Part shown: one piece after another, positions 38,357 through 48,714 of the stretch | Numbering within the stretch: the first letter of the stretch is position 1 | Layout: each line of letters opens with the position of its first letter | Assembly: GCA_037481875.1 (NCBI GenBank) | Contig: JBBFKY010000009.1 | Coordinates: 1-64,000, forward strand | Length of the DNA stretch: 64,000 bases | Source: Desulfosoma sp. | GTDB taxonomy: Bacteria; Desulfobacterota; Syntrophobacteria; Syntrophobacterales; DSM-9756 | Direction of reading: 5' to 3' | Program-made: the position numbers and the translations under genes | Notes under the pieces: generated by a model | Told to the model about the DNA's origin: nothing | The model's database searches: none | What the model saw: the letters and a program-made list of their open reading frames with translations, nothing else

Positions 38357-40279
38357 ATGGAGACGGCGTGGATCATTCCGGCCTTGCCCTTTACCGGCTT
38401 TCTCCTGAACGGTTTGTGGGGACGACGGCTGCCCAAAAAATATGTGGGCCTGATTGCCTGCGGTGCCATGGGTCTGGCGTTTGTGTGGGCTTTGCATTTC
38501 CTGCGGATGCTTCTGCAGCAGGAACCGTCCCAAAGGTTTTGGGAACCCGTCTGTTACACGTGGATACGAGTGGGGGAATTTCAGGCCGATATCTCATTTC
38601 TTATCGACCCTTTAAGCATGGTCATGATCCTGGTGGTCACAGGCGTGGGGTTTCTCATCCACGTTTATTCCATCGGATACATGCATGACGATCCCGGTTA
38701 CAGCCGCTACTTTGCTTACCTCAATCTCTTTGCTTCGGCCATGTTGCTCTTGGTCATGGCCGACAATCTGCTGGTCATGTTTGTGGGTTGGGAAGGTGTG
38801 GGTCTCTGTTCGTATCTTCTCATCGGCTTTTGGTATGAAAAACAATCGGCCGCTGATGCCGGAAAAAAGGCTTTTATCGTGAACCGTATCGGCGATTTCG
38901 GTTTCCTGCTTGGCATCTTTTTGACCTTCTGGACATTCGGGTCTCTGAATTTTCGAGAGGTCTTTGAGGCGGCTGCCGGAAACTTTGCCGTGGGAGACAT
39001 GGTCCTGGTCGGGATCACCTTGCTGCTTTTTGTGGGGGCCATGGGAAAATCAGCCCAGATTCCGCTTTATGTGTGGCTTCCCGATGCTATGGAAGGTCCC
39101 ACTCCCGTTTCGGCCCTCATCCATGCCGCCACCATGGTCACCGCCGGGGTTTACATGGTGGCTCGATGCAGTGTGCTCTATGCGCTTTCTCCGTTTTCCA
39201 TGGGTTTTGTGGCCATAATCGGGGGAATCACAGCCGTTTTTGCGGCTTCCATCGGCTTGGTGCAAAACGACATCAAAAGAGTGCTAGCCTATTCCACGGT
39301 AAGCCAGCTGGGATACATGTTCCTTGGCTGCGGTGTCGGTGCCTTCGTGGCGGGCATTTTTCACCTCATGACCCACGCCTTTTTCAAGGCGTTGCTGTTT
39401 CTTGGAGCCGGAAGCGTCATTCATGCTCTGTCCGGAGAACAGAACATTCAGCGCATGGGTGGGCTTCGTTCTTCTCTGCCTGTCACCTTCACCACTTTCA
39501 TGATGGGGACTTTGGCTATTGCCGGTATTTTCCCTTTTGCAGGCTTTTTCAGTAAGGATGAAATCCTTTTTGAAACCCTCATGAGCGGCCGGACCACGCT
39601 TTACGCTCTGGCTTTGGCTGGAGCGGGTTTGACGGCTTTTTACATGTTCCGCTTGGTGTTTTTGACCTTTTTCGGTCCAACACGCCTGGATGAAGAAACC
39701 GCCCACCATGTCCATGAAGCTCCGAAAACTATGGCTGTGCCTTTAATGATTCTGGCGGTTCTGTCGCTGGTCGGAGGATGGATTCAGATGCCGGGGATTG
39801 AGGGAGGACGGCTTTTGGGACTGTTTCTGGAGCCCGTCTTTCAAGAGGCGTCCCATCTCTTGGGGCATCATGGGGATGCGGTCCATCCGTCCTTGTGGCT
39901 TGAAGGAGCTCTTATGGGCGTTTCGGTGGCCGTGGCTGTGGTGGGTATTTTCATCGCCTACAGGTTTTATATGGCCGATCCGCAACGCCCTGTGCGTTTG
40001 GCGCAGAGGTTTTCTCGAGCCTACCGATGGTTGTGCCACAAATATTATGTGGATGAATTTTATCAAGCGACCATTGTTGAGCCCCTCAAAAAAGCGGCCG
40101 AGAGTGCGCATCAATGGGTGGATCGGCGGACCATCGACGGTGCCGTTGACGGTACAGGGAGCCTGTTTCGCACTGTAAGCGGCCTGGTGCGCCGTGTGCA
40201 AACGGGTGTCTTTCCCCACTACGCCTTGTCGGTGATGGCCGGAGTCTGTCTTCTGCTTTTGTTCATCATGGCTCTTTGA
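38357..40279 (+). CDS. nuoL: NADH-quinone oxidoreductase subunit L
   Basis: The 640-residue antiporter-like subunit holds the long lateral helix. Visible blocks are GWEGVGLCSYLLIGFWY, the key lysine region in VGAMGKSAQIPLYVWLPDAMEGPTPVSALIHAATMV (in parts), and AYSTVSQLGYMFLG. The C-terminal extension of about 120 residues includes KYYVDEFYQATIV, as expected for the lateral helix and anchor. It is the largest of the three pump subunits. Confidence 0.97.
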   Translation: METAWIIPALPFTGFLLNGLWGRRLPKKYVGLIACGAMGLAFVWALHFLRMLLQQEPSQRFWEPVCYTWIRVGEFQADISFLIDPLSMVMILVVTGVGFLIHVYSIGYMHDDPGYSRYFAYLNLFASAMLLLVMADNLLVMFVGWEGVGLCSYLLIGFWYEKQSAADAGKKAFIVNRIGDFGFLLGIFLTFWTFGSLNFREVFEAAAGNFAVGDMVLVGITLLLFVGAMGKSAQIPLYVWLPDAMEGPTPVSALIHAATMVTAGVYMVARCSVLYALSPFSMGFVAIIGGITAVFAASIGLVQNDIKRVLAYSTVSQLGYMFLGCGVGAFVAGIFHLMTHAFFKALLFLGAGSVIHALSGEQNIQRMGGLRSSLPVTFTTFMMGTLAIAGIFPFAGFFSKDEILFETLMSGRTTLYALALAGAGLTAFYMFRLVFLTFFGPTRLDEETAHHVHEAPKTMAVPLMILAVLSLVGGWIQMPGIEGGRLLGLFLEPVFQEASHLLGHHGDAVHPSLWLEGALMGVSVAVAVVGIFIAYRFYMADPQRPVRLAQRFSRAYRWLCHKYYVDEFYQATIVEPLKKAAESAHQWVDRRTIDGAVDGTGSLFRTVSGLVRRVQTGVFPHYALSVMAGVCLLLLFIMAL

Positions 40280-40309
40280 CGGAACATGCCTCGATAAAAG
40301 GATGTTGTG

Positions 40310-41878
40310 ATGGAGTCTGTGTCCTTTCCTCTACTTTCGACGCTCGTTTTCCTACCCTTGGTGGGGGTTCTGGTGCTCCTTGTGGTAGACCGGAACAACG
40401 AACCGGTACAGCGCTGGACGGCGCTGACGGTTATGGGCATCGGCTTCGGCCTGGCCCTTTTTGTCTATGCGGGATTTGACGCCACCAACGTGAGTTATCA
40501 GTTTGAAGAGAAATACTCATGGATACCCGGTCTCGGGATTTCGTATCACCTGGGTGTGGACGGCATCAGCCTGCTTCTGGTCATGCTCACGGCTTTTCTC
40601 GGACCCATCTGTGTCCTGGCCTGCTGGTCGGACATTCAATATCGACTCAAAGAGTTCCTTATCTGCCTATTGTTCTTGCAGACGGGCATGTTGGGGGTTT
40701 TTGTGAGTTTGGACCTGGTCCTGTTCTATGTCTTCTGGGAAGTGATGCTCATTCCCATGGCCTTACTCATTCTCATTTGGGGCCATCCGGCACGAAGGAT
40801 TTACGCGGCCGTTAAATTCTTCCTTTATACCATGGCCGGGTCGGTGTTCATGCTGGTCGGCATTCTTGTTTTGTATTTCCATCATGCGCGGACGACCGGC
40901 GTCTATTCTTTTGATTTGGTCACCCTCAGTGGTATGGTTCTGCCATTTTCGTTGCAACTCTGGCTTTTTATTGCTTTTGGCCTGGCCTTTGCCATCAAAG
41001 TGCCCATGTTTCCTTTTCATACCTGGCTTCCTGACGCCCATACGGAAGCTCCTACCGTCGGTAGTGTGGTGTTGGCCGCCGTGCTTCTGAAGATGGGCAC
41101 CTATGGTTTTTTGAGGTTTAATCTGCCGCTGTTCCCTGATGCTTCCGTGTTTTTCATGCCGGTCATGGTGGTTTTAGCCTTGGTGGGGATCATCTACGGA
41201 GCCTTCATGTGCCTGGTGCAAAAAGATCTGAAACGACTCATCGCTTTTTCCAGCGTGAGTCACCTAGGGTTTGTGGTTTTGGGTTTGTTCAGTTTCACGT
41301 TGCAAGGGATGCAGGGAAGCCTGCTGCAGATGATCAATCACGGTTTGAGCACAGGAGCCCTCTTTCTTCTTGTGGGAATGCTTTATGAGAGGCGTCACAC
41401 GCGGTTGATCGCCGACTTTGGGGGTCTGTCCAAGCCCACACCGACTTTGACCACCTTTTTCATGATCGCCACGTTGGCTTCCATCGGACTGCCGGGTTTG
41501 AACGGCTTTGTGGGTGAATTTTTGATTTTGCTTGGAACATTTCGTGTCAAACCTGTGTGGGCGGTTCTTGGGGCCACAGGAGTGATTCTTGCCGCCTGGT
41601 ACATGCTCTGGATGTTTCAGCGTGTGTTTTTCGGCGAAGTGACCCACGAAGAAAACAAAAGGCTTCTGGATCTGGTTCCTCGAGAAATCGGCCTCTTGGT
41701 GCCCGTGGTCCTCATGATGGTCTGGATCGGCATAGCGCCTACACCCTTTCTGGAAAAGACCGAGCCGGCCGTCGCGCGTGTGTTGCACCTTGTGCAGGAA
41801 CGTGTGCAGACGGCTGAAGCATGCCGCCCCGTATGGATGACGGTCTGTGCGGCATGGGAACACATCAAGGGAAAGTGA
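40310..41878 (+). CDS. nuoM: NADH-quinone oxidoreductase subunit M
   Basis: The 522-residue antiporter-like subunit shows FYVFWEVMLIPMALLI with the conserved glutamate, KVPMFPFHTWLPDAHTEAPTVGSVVLA, and IAFSSVSHLGFVVLG. I use ATG 40310 rather than the GTG just before it. It lies 30 bp after nuoL. Confidence 0.96.
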   Translation: MESVSFPLLSTLVFLPLVGVLVLLVVDRNNEPVQRWTALTVMGIGFGLALFVYAGFDATNVSYQFEEKYSWIPGLGISYHLGVDGISLLLVMLTAFLGPICVLACWSDIQYRLKEFLICLLFLQTGMLGVFVSLDLVLFYVFWEVMLIPMALLILIWGHPARRIYAAVKFFLYTMAGSVFMLVGILVLYFHHARTTGVYSFDLVTLSGMVLPFSLQLWLFIAFGLAFAIKVPMFPFHTWLPDAHTEAPTVGSVVLAAVLLKMGTYGFLRFNLPLFPDASVFFMPVMVVLALVGIIYGAFMCLVQKDLKRLIAFSSVSHLGFVVLGLFSFTLQGMQGSLLQMINHGLSTGALFLLVGMLYERRHTRLIADFGGLSKPTPTLTTFFMIATLASIGLPGLNGFVGEFLILLGTFRVKPVWAVLGATGVILAAWYMLWMFQRVFFGEVTHEENKRLLDLVPREIGLLVPVVLMMVWIGIAPTPFLEKTEPAVARVLHLVQERVQTAEACRPVWMTVCAAWEHIKGK

Positions 41879-41888
41879 GGCATGGTCC

Positions 41889-43355
41889 ATGTCGATGGTA
41901 GCGCTTCTTCATGAATGTCAAGGGATTCTTTCCGTTCTGGTCCTTTCCATAACCGGCGTTCTCGTGTTGCTCTTGGACGCTTTTTCTCCTCTGGAACGTA
42001 AAGGCCGACTGGGAGCTCTGGCCGTCGTCGGAACCCTTTTGGCTCTGGCCTCGTTACGTCTCAAACCCGCGGGAACGGCCTTTTTTAACGGTATGGTGGT
42101 GTGGGATTCTTTCAGTGTGTTTTTGAGCGGCGTGCTGCTGTTGGGAGCGGTGTTGGTCATTCTTCTATCTTTTGATCAAATGAGGCTTACCGGCCTGGAA
42201 TGCGGGGAATACTACGCCCTGGTGCTGTTCGCCACCACGGGCATGATTCTTATGGTGCAGTCCTCCCATTTCATTTTGCTTTTTTTAGGTTTGGAAATCT
42301 TTTCCATCGCCATTTACATCTTGGTGGGCATTGCACGTCATGAAAAGAGAGCCAACGAAGCAGCCGTAAAATACGTCCTTTTAGGGGGGTTTGCGTCAGG
42401 CTTTTTGCTTTACGGCCTTACGTTTATCTATGGGGCTACAGGATCCCTTTCCATGAACGCCATGGCAGCGTATTTGGGAAAAGGGGATACCGTCTACAAT
42501 CCCTACCTCCTTTTGGGTTCTGCTCTGGTTCTGGTGGGTTTCGCCTTCAAGCTGGCGCTGGCGCCGTTCCATTTGTGGACTCCGGACGTGTACGAAGGGG
42601 CGCCGACACCCATCACCGCTTATATGGCTGTGGGAGTGAAAGCGGCTGTTTTTGGGGCCTTGGTGCGCACCTTCTGGGTGGCTCTACCCATGGTTCATCC
42701 TCACTGGAACATGTTTTTCTGGGCCTTGGCGGCAATCACCATGACCGTGGGGAACCTCATGGCGCTGTCCCAGGAGAGTGTCAAGCGTATGCTGGCCTTT
42801 TCCAGTATTGCCCATGCGGGATACTTGTTCATGACCGTGGTTGCCGATTCCAAAGAAGCTTTGACCGCTCTCTTGGTCTATCTTCTTGCTTACACCGTCA
42901 TGAACGTCGGGGCATTCGGCGTCCTGGTGATGGTCCAGAATCGACAGGAAAGCGGCGAAAGCCTGGAAGACTTCCGCGGACTTGCGGCTCGTTCGCCTTT
43001 ACTGGCGGCGTCTATGGCTCTTTTCCTGTTTTCTTTAGCCGGGATTCCGCCGACGGCAGGCTTTATTGGGAAGTTCATGGTCTTTTCGGCGGTGGTTCAG
43101 TCGGGTTATACATGGCTGGTGATTGTGGCGGTCATCAATTCGGTGATCGCTGCCTACTATTACCTTCGTGTGGTCATCATCATGTATCGACCCGGTGAAG
43201 AAAAGGCGATCTCTTTTTCAGGAACGTTCATGGCAAGTCTTTCCAGCGGGGAAAAGGGAGCGCTGCTAGGCGCGGGAGTCCTGACGGCCTTGGTGGGACT
43301 GTGGCCTCATACGTTTTGGCATCTGGCACGCCAGGCCGTGCATGTTCTTTTTTAG
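41889..43355 (+). CDS. nuoN: NADH-quinone oxidoreductase subunit N
   Basis: The 488-residue antiporter-like subunit closes the complex I operon. It shows LFLGLEIFSIAIYILVG, KLALAPFHLWTPDVYEGAPTPITAYMAVG and LAFSSIAHAGYLFM. The frame opens earlier, but the family sequence begins at the ATG at 41889, 10 bp after the nuoM stop. No clear terminator follows before the GAF protein gene 37 bp downstream, which may therefore be co-transcribed. Confidence 0.96.
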   Translation: MSMVALLHECQGILSVLVLSITGVLVLLLDAFSPLERKGRLGALAVVGTLLALASLRLKPAGTAFFNGMVVWDSFSVFLSGVLLLGAVLVILLSFDQMRLTGLECGEYYALVLFATTGMILMVQSSHFILLFLGLEIFSIAIYILVGIARHEKRANEAAVKYVLLGGFASGFLLYGLTFIYGATGSLSMNAMAAYLGKGDTVYNPYLLLGSALVLVGFAFKLALAPFHLWTPDVYEGAPTPITAYMAVGVKAAVFGALVRTFWVALPMVHPHWNMFFWALAAITMTVGNLMALSQESVKRMLAFSSIAHAGYLFMTVVADSKEALTALLVYLLAYTVMNVGAFGVLVMVQNRQESGESLEDFRGLAARSPLLAASMALFLFSLAGIPPTAGFIGKFMVFSAVVQSGYTWLVIVAVINSVIAAYYYLRVVIIMYRPGEEKAISFSGTFMASLSSGEKGALLGAGVLTALVGLWPHTFWHLARQAVHVLF

Positions 43356-43392
43356 GTTTCTCGATCCATAGCCGGCATCGAAAGGAAACGTT

Positions 43393-44229
43393 ATGGAAAA
43401 GAAGACAAGTCCACAAGTACAACGGGCGCTCACCCTGGTGCTTCAAGGGCTTTTGGAAAGCCTTTCGGAACCTCAGGTGGCCGATCTGGTGGTGGATCGC
43501 CTGGCTCGAAAGGTGCAACAAGACGGCTGCTGCCCGCTCAATATCAAGGATGTCTCCGACCTGGAAGCGTGCCCCTTTACGGCTTTGTCCTTGGAATGTT
43601 TTCACCGGCAGGCTTTTGTGGGGGAAGAAATCGATGAAGATTCCGTCGCCATGCTGCGCCTTTTCAAAAATCCGTACCTTCAAGGGTTTATGAACATCAG
43701 CCGAACGGTGACATCCACTTTGGAATATCGCAAGGTGCTTCAGGTGATTGTGGAAGAAGTGACCAAGATCTTTCAAGCCAAGGGATGCACGCTGCTTTTG
43801 CTGGATAAGGAAAAATCAAGGTTGGATCAGGTGGCGGCCTTCGGATTGAGTGAGAAATATCTGGAAAAAGGGCCCGTGGACGCGGCTCGTAGCATCGCGG
43901 AAACCACTTCGGGAACCCCCGTGCAGATCTATGATGTGCAAAACGATCCACGAGTCCAATACCCGGCGGAAGCGGTCTTGGAGGGGATCGGATCCATTTT
44001 GGCCGTTCCCATTGTCATTCGGGATCGAGTCATCGGCAGTATGCGTATTTTTACGGAAAACAAACGACGTTTTCACAAGTACGAAGTGGAATACGCCATG
44101 GCGGTGGCGGAACAATGCGGCATTGCCATTGAAAACGCGCTGATGTACAGCAAGGGTCGAGAAAAATACCGTTCCCTGCTTTCCGAAGTGCACAATTGGA
44201 TCGAATACTGCGCCTATCGGCCCGAATAG
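43393..44229 (+). CDS. GAF-domain protein
   Basis: The 278-residue cytoplasmic protein has an N-terminal region of about 100 residues that I do not recognise, containing several cysteines (two at 47-48, then 58). A GAF domain follows at about 110-260: ISRTVTSTLEYRKVLQVIVEEVTKIFQAKGCTLLLL, then SILAVPIVIRDRVIGSMRIF and VAEQCGIAIENA. No output domain follows, so it probably passes a small-molecule or redox signal to a partner. It lies 37 bp after nuoN on the same strand and may be read with complex I. The ligand is unknown. Confidence 0.8.
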   Translation: MEKKTSPQVQRALTLVLQGLLESLSEPQVADLVVDRLARKVQQDGCCPLNIKDVSDLEACPFTALSLECFHRQAFVGEEIDEDSVAMLRLFKNPYLQGFMNISRTVTSTLEYRKVLQVIVEEVTKIFQAKGCTLLLLDKEKSRLDQVAAFGLSEKYLEKGPVDAARSIAETTSGTPVQIYDVQNDPRVQYPAEAVLEGIGSILAVPIVIRDRVIGSMRIFTENKRRFHKYEVEYAMAVAEQCGIAIENALMYSKGREKYRSLLSEVHNWIEYCAYRPE

Positions 44230-44242
44230 CAAGGCCGGTCGG

Positions 44243-45526
44243 TTACTGCACACGAAACACGCGCTCTGTCCACTCTAAGGCCTGAAGGTATCGAGTTGTG
44301 AGGGCTGAAACGTCGAGGTGAAGCTCGGAGCCGATGCGACCGAGGGTGTCCCACTTGGCTTTTTCATAGGCAAGAACGGTTTCGTACAGAACGCGGTACC
44401 GATTCATGCTACCGAGAAGGGACGCTTTGATGGCATCGTCAAGTGGGACCTCCTGCAGGGCCTCATCTATGGGACGCCCCAGCAACGTATCCATGACGGA
44501 AAAGATGCCCATGAGGAAGAGTTGATCCTTCTCCGCACCCATTCCCACAAGATCCGCCAATAGTTCCAGAAAGCGACCTCGAATCAGGGACATCTTGACC
44601 AGTTCGTTGGGCTGCTTGGCTGTTAATCTCGAATAGACACTCAAGGTGGCCCACTTTCGAATTTCCCGTTCCCCAAGAAGGACCATGGCGTGCCGAATAG
44701 AGCTGACCCTATGCCGCAGGCCGAAAAAGGCCGAATTGATGTAGCGCAGCAGCTTGTAGACCAGAGCAGGATCTTGTTTGATGACCTTATGGACGGCTTC
44801 CATGTCCAGATCGGGCCGATTTAGCTCGGCGATGAGCTTCAAGGCATGGTACTTAAAAACCGGGACGTCTTGACGTCGAATGATAACGGGTCGGCTGAAA
44901 AAATAGCCTTGAAACAGCGTATAGCCGGCTTCCAGCGCCTGTTGAAATTCTTCACGTGTTTCTGTTTTTTCCGCGAGAAGATGGGGGACACGATGTTTCA
45001 GGTCTCGAGCGATCCTCGCTTGGAAATCATTACCGGTTCCTCGAAAATCCACTTTAACGATGTCCACCAGCCCCAGGAGTTCGCGGTGTGAGTCTTCCAA
45101 GACGATCACATCGTCCAAAGCCAGCGAATAACCGTCTTCTTTCAAACGGCGGCAGGCCGTATAGACGGCCGGGGATGGTTCCACATTTTCCAAGATTTCA
45201 ATGACGGCCCATTCTTTGGGAAGGAAGTAAGGGGCGTTTTGGAGCAAAAGATTTTCCGTAAAATTGATAAAAGCCTTTCGGCCTCCCACAAAAATTTCTG
45301 TCCCCATGGTAAAGAAAAGATTTTGAATCACACTGACGGAAGCTTGGTCGCCGTCACGAAAAACGGCCTGTTGATCCTGAGAAGCCGCCCGGTATAAAAG
45401 TTCGTAACCATAGACGTGAAGGCGTCGATCGAAAATGGGCTGTCGAGCGATAAAGCTTTCCATCGGGTAGGAAAGACGCAAAAGGGTGTCGTCGGCTCTC
45501 ACCGGTGTTGGACGATCGATTTCCAT
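44243..45526 (-). CDS. EAL-HDOD signalling protein (YuxH type)
   Basis: The protein (about 427 residues) joins a degenerate EAL domain and an HDOD domain. The N-terminal FIARQPIFDRRLHVYGYELLYRA replaces the catalytic EAL with ELL, and downstream the ALDDV and DIVKVD blocks are retained in outline. It is thus unlikely to hydrolyse cyclic di-GMP, although it might bind it. The HDOD part (about 215-410) includes INSAFFGLRHRVSSIRHAMVLLG and lacks a full HD metal site. YuxH-type proteins act as signalling scaffolds. Start choice is uncertain: ATGs at 45559 and 45463 are alternatives, the last being nearest the conserved region. It converges with the GAF gene, 13 bp apart. Confidence 0.85.
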   Translation of the reverse strand: MEIDRPTPVRADDTLLRLSYPMESFIARQPIFDRRLHVYGYELLYRAASQDQQAVFRDGDQASVSVIQNLFFTMGTEIFVGGRKAFINFTENLLLQNAPYFLPKEWAVIEILENVEPSPAVYTACRRLKEDGYSLALDDVIVLEDSHRELLGLVDIVKVDFRGTGNDFQARIARDLKHRVPHLLAEKTETREEFQQALEAGYTLFQGYFFSRPVIIRRQDVPVFKYHALKLIAELNRPDLDMEAVHKVIKQDPALVYKLLRYINSAFFGLRHRVSSIRHAMVLLGEREIRKWATLSVYSRLTAKQPNELVKMSLIRGRFLELLADLVGMGAEKDQLFLMGIFSVMDTLLGRPIDEALQEVPLDDAIKASLLGSMNRYRVLYETVLAYEKAKWDTLGRIGSELHLDVSALTTRYLQALEWTERVFRVQ

Positions 45527-45685
45527 GCAACGAGGTTCTTTATCCTTGCCCATTGGCATGCGCACCGTTTGTCAGGACAAAGTTTTTCGGACAGGACGGA
45601 TCCTTGGCTACGGGTTCATGAAATCAGAGTGCCCAAGACGATCCCAACCTCTTGATTGCAGTATATTCTTTCAGGCACTGAAGCC

Positions 45686-46555
45686 ATGTGGGTGATGCTT
45701 TCCATCCTGACCGCTTTTGCGGCAGCTTCCGTTGATGCCTGGACCAAAAAATTTTTCGGGCATCGAGATGCCGTCACTATGGCTTGTTATCCTCTCGTTT
45801 ACAGCCTGCCGCTTCTTCTTGTCACGTTTCCTTTTGTTGCCATACCCGCCTTGGATGCCACTTTCTGGTGGTGCTTTGGGCTCTCCATTCCCATCAACTG
45901 CCTGAGTTTTGTCCTTTACATGGAAGCCATTCGCCTTTCCCCTTTATCGTTAACGGTGCCTTTTCTGACCTTAACCCCAGTGTTCATGCTGGTCACCGGT
46001 TACGCCGTCCTTGACGAGGTCGCCTCATGGCCTGCCGTTGTCGGCATCGGCGTCACTGTGTGCGGCGGGTACCTGCTCCACGCCCCCTCTGTCCACATGG
46101 GCTTGCTGGAACCCCTGCGATCCATCGCCAAGGAAAAGGGATCTCTCCTCATGATCGCCGTCGCTTTCATCTATAGCTTTTCCGCGGTGCTGGGCAAGAA
46201 AACCATCCTTCACTCCTCTCCATTGTTTTTCGGTTTATTTTTCTTTCTCCTTCAAAACTTTTTATTGGTCGCCTGGGCCGTTCTGACGCGCCGAGTGAAC
46301 GCTCGCCAATTGCTAGCCAGGTCCGAAGGGTCTAAAGGCCTTCTTGTGGGAGGATTGTATTACCTGCATGTCATTTTGCACGTGTGGGCCATTTCCATGA
46401 CCCAGGCGTCCTACATGATTTCCCTTAAAAGACTAAGCGCCGTCTTTGGGGTGCTGTATGGAGGGTGGCTGTTCAGGGAAGGCCACTTGGGATGGCGTTT
46501 GGTGGGAGCGGCGGTCATGGTGGTCGGATCGGCTCTGGTGGCCGTGGCAGGTTGA
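45686..46555 (+). CDS. EamA/DMT-family transporter
   Basis: The 289-residue membrane protein has about ten hydrophobic helices in two EamA-like halves. The first opens MLSILTAFAAASVDAWTKKFF and the second with LLMIAVAFIYSFSAVLGKK. The ends of each half show the typical PFLTLTPVFMLVTGYAVLDE and LKRLSAVFGVLYGGWLFREGH. Members export or import metabolites and amino acids; the substrate cannot be told. The ATG at 45686 is 120 bp from the divergent EAL-HDOD gene. Confidence 0.82.
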   Translation: MWVMLSILTAFAAASVDAWTKKFFGHRDAVTMACYPLVYSLPLLLVTFPFVAIPALDATFWWCFGLSIPINCLSFVLYMEAIRLSPLSLTVPFLTLTPVFMLVTGYAVLDEVASWPAVVGIGVTVCGGYLLHAPSVHMGLLEPLRSIAKEKGSLLMIAVAFIYSFSAVLGKKTILHSSPLFFGLFFFLLQNFLLVAWAVLTRRVNARQLLARSEGSKGLLVGGLYYLHVILHVWAISMTQASYMISLKRLSAVFGVLYGGWLFREGHLGWRLVGAAVMVVGSALVAVAG

Positions 46556-46620
46556 GTTCCAAGAGTGATCAAAGCTTGTATGAAATAGCGTTGTTTGACC
46601 GTTGTGTAGGAGGCATCGGC

Positions 46621-46962
46621 ATGAGGACACAGTGTGCGCGATATGGTGTGGGTATCTTGGCTGGGGCCCTGTGGATCGCCTGCTTTTTTTCCATAGCTCC
46701 AGCCGCTGAGAATGTTTTCTATCGAGCCGGGTATGTCATAGGGTTTCGAGATGCCCAAACCTGGAAAACTAAAGACCCTTCTATGACGGCAGGCCGCTAT
46801 GCTGAAATGACTCGGGACGCTCTGGCAGCTCAAGGGCCGGTGCCCAGAGTTTTCTGGCGTGGTTTGCGTGATGGGTTCCGAGATGCCGTGCGGGCCTACA
46901 CGCCTAAATTTACTGCGAAAGATGTGGATGTGGAACAACTTCCTGCCCACCTTCGTCCGTGA
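46621..46962 (+). CDS. Small exported protein of unknown function
   Basis: The 113-residue protein starts at an ATG with TAGGAGG in front. It has a signal peptide (MRTQCARYG, then a hydrophobic stretch ending SIAPAAE), so it is likely periplasmic. The mature part is short and rich in Arg and Ala, with [14 protein letters not shown] and a similar [17 protein letters not shown], an internal echo of a YxxGxRDA pattern. I do not recognise a family. It lies 107 bp ahead of the chemoreceptor gene. Confidence 0.65.
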   Translation: MRTQCARYGVGILAGALWIACFFSIAPAAENVFYRAGYVIGFRDAQTWKTKDPSMTAGRYAEMTRDALAAQGPVPRVFWRGLRDGFRDAVRAYTPKFTAKDVDVEQLPAHLRP

Positions 46963-47068
46963 TGAAATAGTCGTCTTTTGTACTCAAGTTTTCATTCTTT
47001 CTGACCGATTCAAGAATATGACGGGCAAAGGATGTGTGTTTTTCGGGTACTGGACAGGAGGAATGGCC

Positions 47069-48691
47069 ATGGAAAGGTTTGGGGGCAAGAAGGGAAAGTT
47101 TTCCACAAGAATCATTGTTTTTGGTGTCGGCGGAGTATTGACTTTTACGGCGGTTTTGACCTGGATTTCGTTTACGCTGGAATCGCGCATCATGGATGAA
47201 AAGAAAATTGCCACTCGACATGTTGTGGAAGTGGCGTATTCCCTGCTGGAAAAGTCCGCCAAAATGGCTCAGGAAGGGGGCCTTACGGAGGAAGCTGCCA
47301 AACGGCAGGTCTTGGATCAGATTCGTGCCTTGCGTTACAGGGAAAACGATTATTTTTGGATCAATGACTTGAAGCCGGTGATGGTCATGCATCCCTTCAA
47401 ACCGGAACTTAACGGAAAGGACCTTGCGGATTTTAAGGATCCGAACGGTAAGCATCTTTTCGTGGAGTTTGTCAAAGTCTGCAAGGAAAAAGGAGCCGGT
47501 TTCGTGGATTACCTCTGGCCCAAGCCGGGTTTTGAGAAGCCCGTACCCAAAGTGTCCTATGTGAAATTGTTTGAGCCGTGGGGATGGGTGATCGGGAGCG
47601 GTATTTATGTGGATGACGTGCGGGCTCAGGCGAACCGTATTCGACTCGCTTTCGGTGGAATCGCTGGAGCCATGCTACTTATCGGGCTTTTGGCTACCTG
47701 GTGGATCGTGCGCTCCGTAGCCCGGCCCATTGATAATGTGGTTCGTGGACTTTACGAAGGTTCCGAACAGGTGGCGGCCGCTTCCGAACAGGTCTCGCAA
47801 GCGGGACAATCCCTAGCCGACGGCGCTTCCCAACAGGCGGCATCCATTGAAGAAACCTCCTCGGCTCTGGAGGAACTGGCTTCCATGACTCGACAAAATG
47901 CGGACAACGCCGCTCAAGCTCATGGGATCGTCAAAGAATCGGCCCGAGATATTGAAGAGGCCACGACGGCTATGGGCGATCTGACTCAGGCTATTCATGC
48001 CATTACCGCAGCCAGTGAGCAAACACAAAAAATCATCAAGACCATCGACGAAATCGCCTTTCAGACGAATTTGCTGGCTCTGAATGCTGCCGTGGAGGCG
48101 GCTCGAGCCGGCGAGGCTGGAGCGGGTTTTGCGGTGGTGGCCGATGAAGTGCGTAACCTGGCCATGAGGGCTGCGGAAGCCGCTCGAAGCACTGCCGAAA
48201 TTATCGAAGATACCGTCAAAAAGGTTCGGGATTGTTCCACTATGGTCGGTCGAGCCAATGGTGCCTTTCATAAGGTTGAAGGAGGAAGCCGGCGCATCGG
48301 GGATCTGGTGGCGGAAATCGCGGCGGCAAGCAACGAACAAGCCGAAGGGATCGAGCAGATTAACAAAGCGGTGTCCCAATTGGATCAGGTGGTCCAACAA
48401 AACGCCGCGCATGCCGAAGAAACGGCTTCCGCATCCAATGAATTGAAGCATCAGGCGGAACGTATGAAACATTATGTGGCGGAACTGCAAAGTATTGTGG
48501 GAACGACCGTCATTGATGCCGACGGATCTCAAAGAGGGCACGGTAAGAAACCACGTAAGAAAGGAAACGGGAAAGATGTTGAAGCTTTTGATGCCGTGAC
48601 GATTCAAAAAGACATGAAACCGCTCCCGTCTCTTCCAGCATCTCATAAGGAAAATCTCCGCCAAAGGAGGCTGAATTTGAAGGAATTTTAA
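47069..48691 (+). CDS. Methyl-accepting chemotaxis protein with Cache domain
   Basis: The 540-residue receptor has an N-terminal membrane helix, then a single-Cache sensor (about residues 40-185) with the blocks [20 protein letters not shown] and [14 protein letters not shown]. This family (sCache_2) often binds small carboxylates. A second helix (about 195-215) and a short HAMP-like linker follow. The signalling domain has the hairpin [37 protein letters not shown] in parts. No C-terminal methyltransferase-docking pentapeptide is seen. I chose ATG 47069 because AGGAGG lies 8 bp upstream; the open frame extends back over the previous gene. The ligand is unknown. Confidence 0.93.
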   Translation: MERFGGKKGKFSTRIIVFGVGGVLTFTAVLTWISFTLESRIMDEKKIATRHVVEVAYSLLEKSAKMAQEGGLTEEAAKRQVLDQIRALRYRENDYFWINDLKPVMVMHPFKPELNGKDLADFKDPNGKHLFVEFVKVCKEKGAGFVDYLWPKPGFEKPVPKVSYVKLFEPWGWVIGSGIYVDDVRAQANRIRLAFGGIAGAMLLIGLLATWWIVRSVARPIDNVVRGLYEGSEQVAAASEQVSQAGQSLADGASQQAASIEETSSALEELASMTRQNADNAAQAHGIVKESARDIEEATTAMGDLTQAIHAITAASEQTQKIIKTIDEIAFQTNLLALNAAVEAARAGEAGAGFAVVADEVRNLAMRAAEAARSTAEIIEDTVKKVRDCSTMVGRANGAFHKVEGGSRRIGDLVAEIAAASNEQAEGIEQINKAVSQLDQVVQQNAAHAEETASASNELKHQAERMKHYVAELQSIVGTTVIDADGSQRGHGKKPRKKGNGKDVEAFDAVTIQKDMKPLPSLPASHKENLRQRRLNLKEF

Positions 48692-48714
48692 TGGTTCTGT
48701 GAACCCCATCAGCC

